5,005 bases of DNA from Deltaproteobacteria bacterium (GTDB lineage: Bacteria > Myxococcota_A > Polyangia > Haliangiales > Haliangiaceae). Under the pieces are notes generated by a model. That model searched no databases. It was not told the origin of the DNA and worked only from the letters and a program-made list of their open reading frames with translations. The position numbers were made by a program, and so were the translations under genes. This document shows positions 1-4,172 of the stretch, piece by piece; the stretch's first letter is position 1, and each line of letters starts with the position of its first letter. Where the stretch lies: assembly GCA_013813945.1 (NCBI GenBank), contig JACCQV010000534.1, positions 1 through 5,005 of the forward strand, read 5' to 3'.

Positions 1-425
1 ATCGTCATCTGCGCAAGCGCCCCGTCGCGCAGCCGGTAGGCGCGGCTGTCGCCGACGTGAGCGATCACCGCGTGCTCCGGCGTGAACCGTACGACCACCA
101 CGGTCGAGCCCATCTGCTCGAGCTCGCCAACCCGACGCGCGGTGATCCGGTCGTTGGCCAGCATGGTCGCGACCATCACCTCGTTCTCGGTGATGGAGAG
201 CCTGGGATCGATCTTGTACGGCCACGTCACATCAGCGTCCCCGGCGGTACGACGCACGAGCTCGTGGATCGCGTCGACCGCGATCGCACTCGCGATCTCG
301 CCGCCCTCGTACCCGCCCATTCCGTCCGCGACCACGAAGAGACCGAGGTCGGGATGCGCACAGATCGCATCTTCGTTACTGGCGCGGCGCCCCGTGATCG
401 AAAGTCCAAACGCATCGAGCTGCAT
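1..425 (-). CDS. PP2C-family Ser/Thr protein phosphatase, N-terminal part (runs off left edge)
   Basis: This partial gene reads leftward from the ATG at 425 and is open through base 1, giving 141 residues without a stop. The family removes phosphate from Ser/Thr (usually made by Hanks-type kinases) using two metal ions. Seen in the sequence: R14 followed by N17-E18-D19 (phosphate-binding Arg and metal-site Glu/Asp), VADGMGG at 32-38 with metal-binding D34 and G35, GSTVVV at 106-111 and HVGDSRAYR at 123-131. The inserted stretch with TWPYKID (67-73) followed by ITEN and AND resembles bacterial PP2C proteins with a longer loop after the first helix. The C-terminal third, including the last metal-binding Asp motifs, lies outside the window. 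No signal peptide or membrane segment is seen, so the visible part is a cytoplasmic catalytic domain. A weak GAGGG lies just before the ATG. It is divergent from the cysteine-synthase-like gene. Family assignment is very secure; the substrate is unknown. Confidence 0.93.
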   Translation of the reverse strand, partial: MQLDAFGLSITGRRASNEDAICAHPDLGLFVVADGMGGYEGGEIASAIAVDAIHELVRRTAGDADVTWPYKIDPRLSITENEVMVATMLANDRITARRVGELEQMGSTVVVVRFTPEHAVIAHVGDSRAYRLRDGALAQMT

Positions 426-532
426 ACCCTCTGTAGAGCGCGTGGCGTGCCACCCGTAACCGGGCGAGACCGGGCGACCGGCTGGGGTACGGGTGCCTCA
501 CCCACTCCGCGAGCCTGGGGTATGGTCTCCGG
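426..532. promoter_or_regulatory. Divergent intergenic region with clustered short repeats
   Basis: This 107-base spacer separates two divergent start codons, so it should hold both promoters. Seen directly: a perfect inverted repeat GTGGC-gt-GCCAC (442-453), a direct repeat ACCGGGCGA at 459-467 and 469-477 (period 10, one helical turn), and a second perfect inverted repeat GGGTG-cct-CACCC (491-503). The last would cover the -35 position of the rightward TATGGT box. These could be operator sites, but five-base arms are expected by chance now and then in such G+C-rich DNA. No good -35 hexamer and no convincing leftward -10 box were found. Confidence 0.35.
521..526 (+). promoter_or_regulatory. 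-10-like box TATGGT, possible leaderless start
   Basis: TATGGT matches the bacterial TANNNT -10 pattern, and only six bases lie between it and the ATG at 533. Transcription would therefore begin at or next to the A of the start codon. No Shine-Dalgarno sequence is evident before this ATG, which fits a leaderless message. There is no recognisable TTGACA-like -35. The nine-base string GGTATGGTC (519-527) recurs before the lipoprotein gene at 4143-4151. Inferred from spacing only. Confidence 0.35.
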
Positions 533-1528
533 ATGGATGTGATCGACGCGATCGGCAACACCCCGCTCATCGAGCTGAAGAAGGTCAGTGCGGGGTTGCC
601 GGTGAAGATCTTCATCAAGTGCGAGCACCTGAATCCCGGCGGCAGCGTCAAGGACCGTACGGCACGCGGCATCGTGACCGACGCCGAGGAGCGCGGTCTG
701 CTCCGCCCGGGCGCGACCATGATCGAAGGCACCGCGGGAAACACGGGCGTCGGGCTCGCGCTGCTCGCGAGCGCGCGCGGCTACCGGTTGATCTGCGTGC
801 TCCCCGAGAAGATGGCGATCGACAAGCGGATCGCGCTGTGCCAGCTCGGCTCCGAGGTCATCATCACGAAGAATGGTCCTCTGACCGCACCGCACAACTT
901 TCGCAACGTTGCCGCGCGGCTCGCAGAAGAGAACGGCTACTTCCTGACCAACCAGTTCCACAATCCAGCGAACATCAGCGCGCACTACGGCACGCCGAAG
1001 TACCGCGGCACCGGCGAAGAAATCGTCAAGCAGATGCGCGAGCTCGGCTACGAGAAGATCGGAGCGTTCGTGTGCTCGTCCGGCACGGGCGGCACGATCT
1101 CCGGCGTCGGCAAACGGCTGAAGGAGCACGATGTCGCGACGCAGGTCGTGCTCGCCGATCCCGTCGGCAGCTCGATGGCTGGCTGGGTCAACACCGGCAC
1201 CCTCGGCCCGGACGGCCCATTCGCCGTCGAGGGTATCGGTTCCGGATCGGTCCCTGGCAACCTCCACCGCGACGTCCTCGACTTCGCAGAGAGCGTGAGC
1301 GATGCGGAGGCGTTCGCGATGGTCGAGCGGCTGGTCAAGGAAGAGGGCCTCACCGTCGGCGGTTCAACGGGCGTCAACGTCGTTGCTGCGATCCGCGTCG
1401 CGCAGCGCGGCAACCTGTCCGGCCCGGTGGTCACACTGGCAGCGGATCAGTGGGATCGCTACAAGTCGACGGCATGGATGCAGGCGTGGATGGCGCGGGA
1501 AGCTGCGACCGTCACGCTGCCGACCTGA
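533..1528 (+). CDS. PLP-dependent cysteine synthase / cystathionine beta-synthase family protein
   Basis: This 331-residue fold-type II PLP enzyme is likely to perform beta-replacement on an activated serine (O-acetylserine or similar) with sulfide or another nucleophile. Seen: IGNTPL at 7-12, PLP-forming lysine K40 in NPGGSVKDR (34-42), substrate loop EGTAGNTG (65-72), phosphate-binding loop SSGTGGTISGVG (182-193), VEGIG (232-236) and GGSTG (276-280), where S278 should contact the pyridine nitrogen. Length fits stand-alone cysteine synthases; there is no C-terminal CBS regulatory pair. The loop reads TAGNTG rather than the common TSGNTG, and GTPKYRGTGEEI (153-164) appears to carry about five extra residues before the TGPEI-like motif. 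The end (DQWDRYKST at 305-313, then WMQAW) resembles a cysteine-synthase subgroup known also from fungi. The ATG at 533 places IGNTPL correctly and no earlier in-frame start is plausible. The 3' end overlaps the opposing GNAT gene. Family is secure; exact substrate is not. Confidence 0.92.
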   Translation: MDVIDAIGNTPLIELKKVSAGLPVKIFIKCEHLNPGGSVKDRTARGIVTDAEERGLLRPGATMIEGTAGNTGVGLALLASARGYRLICVLPEKMAIDKRIALCQLGSEVIITKNGPLTAPHNFRNVAARLAEENGYFLTNQFHNPANISAHYGTPKYRGTGEEIVKQMRELGYEKIGAFVCSSGTGGTISGVGKRLKEHDVATQVVLADPVGSSMAGWVNTGTLGPDGPFAVEGIGSGSVPGNLHRDVLDFAESVSDAEAFAMVERLVKEEGLTVGGSTGVNVVAAIRVAQRGNLSGPVVTLAADQWDRYKSTAWMQAWMAREAATVTLPT

Positions 1529-2036
1529 TCCGATACAGCCAGTGCCGCCTCAGCCGGTGCCCGACCGGCACGTTCGGATGATCGAAGTCGCCATCGAAGT
1601 CGCGCTTCATCCCGAGCCGATCCATGACGCGTTGTGAGCGAACGTTGGAAGGCACGACGAACGCCACGATCTCGTCGAGCGCTACGGATCGGAATCCCCA
1701 ATCGAGCGCGGCGCGCGCGGCCTCGGTCGCGTAGCCCTCACCCCAGTACGCATGCGCCAGTCGCCAGCCGACCTCGACGACCTCGGGCCACCAGGCCGGC
1801 CGCGACAACCCCGTGAACCCGATGAACGGGGCGATGCCAGGGACTTCAACGGCCCACAGTCCAAACGGCTCGCGCGTGAACTGACTGCGGATGCGTTCGC
1901 ACATCGCAGCGCTCTCGGCGCTCGTCAGCAGCGCGGGGAACTGTTCCATCACCGCGGGATCTGCGTTGAGCGCGGCGAACGGCGCCGCATCCTCGTCGCG
2001 CCATGGGCGGAGGATCAGCCGCGGTGTCGTGATCAT
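1512..2036 (-). CDS. RimJ/RimL-type GNAT family N-acetyltransferase
   Basis: This 174-residue protein is a complete single-domain GNAT, transferring acetyl from acetyl-CoA to an amine. Seen: the N-terminal TPRLILRPWRDEDAAPF (4-20), typical of the RimJ/RimL-like subgroup; beta strands around LWAVEV (60-65) and FIGFTGL (71-77); the acetyl-CoA pyrophosphate loop YWGEGYATEA (97-106) after VGWRL; motif B with N131 and S134 followed by RVMDRLGM (136-143); and the C-terminal H153, H160, H165 and YR typical of the group. Members acetylate ribosomal protein N-termini, other proteins, small amines or drugs; nothing here tells which. Its ATG lies 70 bases after the stop of the larger acetyltransferase on the same strand. 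A GGGG run and a TACCGT box precede it. Its last 17 bases overlap the convergent cysteine-synthase-like gene. Confidence 0.93.
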   Translation of the reverse strand: MITTPRLILRPWRDEDAAPFAALNADPAVMEQFPALLTSAESAAMCERIRSQFTREPFGLWAVEVPGIAPFIGFTGLSRPAWWPEVVEVGWRLAHAYWGEGYATEAARAALDWGFRSVALDEIVAFVVPSNVRSQRVMDRLGMKRDFDGDFDHPNVPVGHRLRRHWLYRIRSAA

Positions 2037-2045
2037 CGAGCCCCG

Positions 2046-2051
2046 ACGGTA
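2046..2051 (-). promoter_or_regulatory. -10-like box TACCGT before the small GNAT gene
   Basis: On the minus strand TACCGT (2051 down to 2046) fits TANNNT and lies nine bases before the ATG at 2036. That would give a leader of only a few bases. No -35 match is seen 16 to 19 bases upstream, where the arm of a hairpin lies instead. Together with that hairpin it suggests the small GNAT can be transcribed on its own. Pattern match only. Confidence 0.25.
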
Positions 2052-2067
2052 TCGCGTTACCCGATGC

Positions 2068-2100
2068 CCTGGCGGTCGGCCGGGCGGCGCCGACGCCAGG
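2068..2100 (-). terminator. Hairpin after the BioF2-like acetyltransferase gene (no U-tract)
   Basis: Arms CCTGGCG (2068-2074) and CGCCAGG (2094-2100) are perfectly complementary, and inside them TCGGC (2076-2080) pairs with GCCGA (2089-2093). This makes a 12-bp stem with one bulged base (2075) and an eight-base loop. On the minus strand it starts six bases after the TGA of the 371-residue gene. There is no T-run after it, so it is not a classical intrinsic terminator; it could be a U-less terminator, an RNA-stabilising 3' hairpin or a pause site. Confidence 0.45.
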
Positions 2101-2106
2101 CTCGCT

Positions 2107-3222
2107 TCACGGCTCGCTCGCTGCCGCTGCTTGATCGCCGGTCCCGTGGGAGGCCGCGCGACGAGCGCGCACCGTCCGAGCCAAACCGCGCAGCCGATCC
2201 TCGAACAGGAACCGGAAGCGCTGTCGTTGCACCCGCGCCCAGATCATCGAGCACTGATCGGTCGACAGGCTCTTCTTGTACCGCATGTCGCCGGCAAGGA
2301 AGTCGTAGACGGAGAGCCCCGCGTCGGCCGCGTGCTCGATGGCCGCAGAGTGCGCGAGGAACCCAGGCTTCAGGTGCTTGTTGCCGGTCTCGGCGAGACC
2401 ACTCTGGTACTGCAGGACGCGACCGTCGTAGACGAAGTTGTACAGCGTCCCGAGGGTGCCGTTCTCGGTGCGCAGCCGCGCGAGCTGGATCTCGCCATGC
2501 GGAAAGCGCTTCGTGATCAGGCGCGCGTGGAACTTCACGAACCACGGGTCAGCGAACGCTCCTGGGTGACCTTTCGCCTGCCACGCCAGCTGATGGAGCT
2601 CGATCAGCTCCTCGTAGATCGCGAGCGCGTGCTGGACGTCCGTCGCCACCTCGAGCTGCACCTCTCCTGCCTCGCGACCGGCGCGCCGCAGCTGCGCGCG
2701 CGTTTGACTTCCCAGGAGCGATAGGTACCCCGACGCCCGCACGCGCTCGAGATCGACGAAGAAGGACGGCACGGTGCGCTCGATGCGGACCACGAAGCCG
2801 CGGATGATCGCTTCACTCAGGCCTCCAAACGCGGCCGGGCGCAATCCAGGAAGAAACAGCTCGTCCCAGTCGTCCGGCAGTGCCTCGATCAGCCGGGCGA
2901 TCCCCAGCTCTCTCCCTGCGAGACCGTTGTACTCGATCCAGACATTGTCGAATCTCGGAACTCCCGTGGTGTTCATGTACACGGCTCGACTACCCACGAC
3001 TCCGAGTCGCGCGACGTGGCGCCGCTTCAGAAAGCAGGCAGCGACTGGCTGATCTCCGTCACGCAGAACCGCGAGCTGTGGCGCGTGCTCGCGTGGCAGA
3101 CAGGCGAGCCAGTTCTCCATCCATCCCCAGGATAGGAAGAAGCAGCGAGGTGCTGCCTTCTCGAGCTCCATCCACGTCTGCTGTGTTTCCGTGGCATAGG
3201 CATCGATGAGATGAAGCTGCAT
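2107..3222 (-). CDS. BioF2-like / CelD-BcsL family GNAT acetyltransferase
   Basis: This 371-residue protein matches the Acetyltransf_6 (BioF2-like) group, relatives of FemAB-type aminoacyl transferases often annotated as CelD/BcsL and linked to polysaccharide or cell-envelope modification. Seen: an N-terminal half with PRCFFLSWGWMENWL (25-39), like the 'W..W' lead-in of the family; SFFVDLE (153-159) followed by the basic helix QTRAQLRRAGRE (173-184); HQLAWQAKGHPGAF (210-223); and the diagnostic C-terminal part with LQYQSG (270-275), KPGFLAHSAAIEHA (285-298) and VYDFLAGDMRYK (305-316). Residues 330-371 are Arg- and Ala-rich and probably a flexible tail. There is no signal peptide, so it is predicted cytoplasmic. 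The ATG at 3222 has AGGAA directly against it, closer than an ideal Shine-Dalgarno; the next in-frame Met is residue 18. No polysaccharide genes are adjacent here, so the substrate is unknown. The family call rests on motif order. Confidence 0.88.
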   Translation of the reverse strand: MQLHLIDAYATETQQTWMELEKAAPRCFFLSWGWMENWLACLPREHAPQLAVLRDGDQPVAACFLKRRHVARLGVVGSRAVYMNTTGVPRFDNVWIEYNGLAGRELGIARLIEALPDDWDELFLPGLRPAAFGGLSEAIIRGFVVRIERTVPSFFVDLERVRASGYLSLLGSQTRAQLRRAGREAGEVQLEVATDVQHALAIYEELIELHQLAWQAKGHPGAFADPWFVKFHARLITKRFPHGEIQLARLRTENGTLGTLYNFVYDGRVLQYQSGLAETGNKHLKPGFLAHSAAIEHAADAGLSVYDFLAGDMRYKKSLSTDQCSMIWARVQRQRFRFLFEDRLRGLARTVRARRAASHGTGDQAAAASEP

Positions 3223-3251
3223 TTCCTAGCTTGGGCTCGCAGACGATGACC

Positions 3252-3264
3252 GACAACGTTTGTC
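3252..3264. repeat. Inverted repeat GACAA-cgt-TTGTC before the BioF2-like gene
   Basis: A perfect five-base inverted repeat with a three-base centre lies 30 to 42 bases upstream of the ATG at 3222, in the usual position of a leftward promoter. It is one of the more A+T-rich spots in the spacer. It could be a dimeric repressor site. No matching copy was found elsewhere in the window, so this is a weak candidate. Confidence 0.25.
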
Positions 3265-3548
3265 AGATCAGCCTCCGGGAACGCCGCGACCGCCGCACCG
3301 AGCATGTCGTCGGCGCACGACGCGGTCCATGGCGGCAGCGCACATGCTTGCGCTCCCGTTCGAGTTATTCGGAGGCCCCCGCCCCGTGAACTTCGCGTGA
3401 TCCCCCGGCAGCTCGGGCGCGGTGTGCGGTTCAATCGCGTCATGGGGTGCCGAGCGTGGTGGATTCCGATCGTGATCTCCCGAAGTCGCTGAGCCGCTGG
3501 ACCGCACGCGCGATGGGGCGCGGATCTCGACCAGCCTGCGCCGGGACA

Positions 3549-3580
3549 AGCGCCCCGGGCCTCGGTACCGCGCGGGCGCT
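3549..3580. repeat. Inverted repeat / hairpin just before the universal stress gene
   Basis: AGCGCCC (3549-3555) and GGGCGCT (3574-3580) are perfect inverted copies; inside, CGG (3556-3558) can pair with CCG (3568-3570), leaving a three-base bulge, and the loop contains GGTACC. The structure ends four bases before the TATCAT box and spans the -35 position. It could be an operator for the stress gene or an unrelated G+C-rich fold-back. Confidence 0.3.
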
Positions 3581-3584
3581 GCGC

Positions 3585-3590
3585 TATCAT
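3585..3590 (+). promoter_or_regulatory. -10-like box TATCAT, possible leaderless start
   Basis: TATCAT lies five bases before the GTG at 3596, in the spacing expected if transcription starts at the first base of the start codon. No Shine-Dalgarno sequence is present in front of this GTG. The -35 position holds no TTGACA-like sequence. This is the same arrangement as before the cysteine-synthase-like gene. Confidence 0.35.
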
Positions 3591-3595
3591 CACGC

Positions 3596-4096
3596 GTGTT
3601 TCGCAACATCCTCGTCGCCACGGATCTCGAGCCCAACTCCGCGAGCGCGCTCGTGTATGCCCGCGAGCTCGGGCGGATCTTCGGGAGCAAGCTGATCATC
3701 GCCCACGTGGTCTTGATGCCCAGCGTGTTGAAGAAATGGGGAGCCAAGGTGTTCGAGACCGACCTCAAGGCCTACCGCGACGTGCTCGCACGCCAGCAGA
3801 TCGGGGCGCGCGCCGCGCTGGAGAGCCAGGTGAGCGCCGTCGGGCTCGCCTCGGCGCGAGGCGTCCAGTGCGTGGTTCGGGCTGGAGACCCTGCGTCGCA
3901 GCTCGCGGAGCTGATCGACGAGCTCGGCGTCGATCTGACGGTGGTCGGACGCGGACGCGGCGGCAAGCTCGGTCCGGTGGCAGAGCGGTTGGTTCGATTG
4001 GTCGGTCGTGCGGTGCTCGTGACCCCGTCCAGGGCGGCTCGAGGCGGGGCTCGGGTTCAACCTGCCCGGCGAAGTCTCCGCCGCGCGGCGACCTGA
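3596..4096 (+). CDS. Universal stress protein (UspA family), single domain
   Basis: This 166-residue cytoplasmic protein has the Usp alpha/beta fold. Seen: N-terminal strand and loop FRNILVATDLEPNSASAL (2-19) with D10 at the usual nucleotide-contacting position, a helix and second strand SKLIIAHVV (31-39), then GDPASQLAELIDELGVDLTVVG (97-118), and the C-terminal LGPVAERLVR with RAVLVTPS (125-145). In ATP-binding Usp proteins the loop after VVG reads roughly G-x2-G-x9-G-S/T; here GRGRGGKLGPVAER is about four residues shorter and Pro127 replaces the Ser/Thr, so nucleotide binding may be reduced or lost. Residues 146-166 form a basic tail beyond the usual 140-150-residue length. The start is GTG: it puts the family's N-terminal motif at residue 2 and has no Shine-Dalgarno sequence. 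Usp proteins are generally induced by starvation or stress and may dimerise. Family is secure; the role here is unknown. Confidence 0.92.
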   Translation: MFRNILVATDLEPNSASALVYARELGRIFGSKLIIAHVVLMPSVLKKWGAKVFETDLKAYRDVLARQQIGARAALESQVSAVGLASARGVQCVVRAGDPASQLAELIDELGVDLTVVGRGRGGKLGPVAERLVRLVGRAVLVTPSRAARGGARVQPARRSLRRAAT

Positions 4097-4101
4097 CGCG
4101 G

Positions 4102-4122
4102 CCTCGATCGCGACGATCGAGG
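4102..4122 (+). terminator. Perfect 9-bp hairpin after the universal stress gene
   Basis: CCTCGATCG (4102-4110) and CGATCGAGG (4114-4122) form a perfect stem with a three-base loop, beginning five bases after the TGA of the stress gene. The following bases (GCAATCTCTGTT) contain several T's but no true T-run. A U-poor terminator is the best reading. It also sits at the -35 distance from the TATGGT at 4145, so a regulatory palindrome for the lipoprotein gene is an alternative. Confidence 0.5.
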
Positions 4123-4144
4123 GCAATCTCTGTTCCGGCGATGG

Positions 4145-4150
4145 TATGGT
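4145..4150 (+). promoter_or_regulatory. -10-like box TATGGT before the lipoprotein gene
   Basis: TATGGT lies inside GGTATGGTC (4143-4151), the same nine bases found before the cysteine-synthase-like gene. Here it is 22 bases before the GTG start, leaving room for a short leader with the ribosome-binding site. The -35 position (about 4122-4127) shows no consensus. Pattern match only. Confidence 0.3.
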
Positions 4151-4160
4151 CCGACGCGAA

Positions 4161-4167
4161 AGGGGAG
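4161..4167 (+). promoter_or_regulatory. Shine-Dalgarno sequence AGGGGAG that fixes the GTG start
   Basis: AGGGGAG, preceded by AA, is five bases before the GTG at 4173. It is the only strong ribosome-binding site in the window and decides the start of the lipoprotein gene, which would otherwise be ambiguous because the next in-frame Met (residue 8) would remove most of the signal peptide. Confidence 0.7.
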
Positions 4168-4172
4168 CTCAC

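Larger units (their letters stand above)
3223..3595. other. Divergent intergenic region without a credible gene
   Basis: This 373-base stretch lies between the leftward BioF2-like gene and the rightward universal stress gene. I found no tRNA, no recognisable protein family and no transposon end. The open frames crossing it are Arg/Pro/Ser-rich and look non-coding. Two inverted repeats near its ends are listed separately. A short minus-strand reading around 3230-3330, including ADDMLGAAVAAFPEADL, has coding-like composition at first but continues only into the shadow of the neighbouring gene. Confidence 0.6.

Noticed and set aside
57..542. Plus-strand open frames of 161 and 125 codons over the phosphatase
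   Set aside because: The opposite strand encodes unmistakable PP2C motifs; these frames are shadows with no recognisable domain.
227..1267. Long minus-strand open frame (346 codons) over the cysteine-synthase-like gene
   Set aside because: It is antisense to a gene with clear PLP-enzyme motifs, is rich in Arg/Ala/Asp without family motifs, and is expected from high-G+C codon bias.
533..2036. Cysteine-synthase-like gene with the GNAT as a serine acetyltransferase/cysteine synthase pair
   Set aside because: Serine acetyltransferase (CysE) is a hexapeptide-repeat protein, whereas the neighbour is a RimJ/RimL-type GNAT on the opposite strand; there is no basis for the pairing.
1891..2724. Plus-strand open frame (277 codons) over the BioF2-like gene
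   Set aside because: It is antisense to a frame carrying ordered family motifs and crosses the intergenic hairpin and the start of the GNAT gene; composition looks non-coding.
3304..3492. Small plus-strand open frame of 62 codons in the spacer
   Set aside because: No recognisable motif, no ribosome-binding site and low-complexity Arg/Pro content.
3027..3593. Minus-strand open frame (188 codons) in the 3223-3595 spacer, considered as a real gene
   Set aside because: Its first half is Arg/Pro/Ser/Thr-rich without a fold signature, it lacks a ribosome-binding site, and its second half is a frame-shifted reading of the BioF2-like gene.
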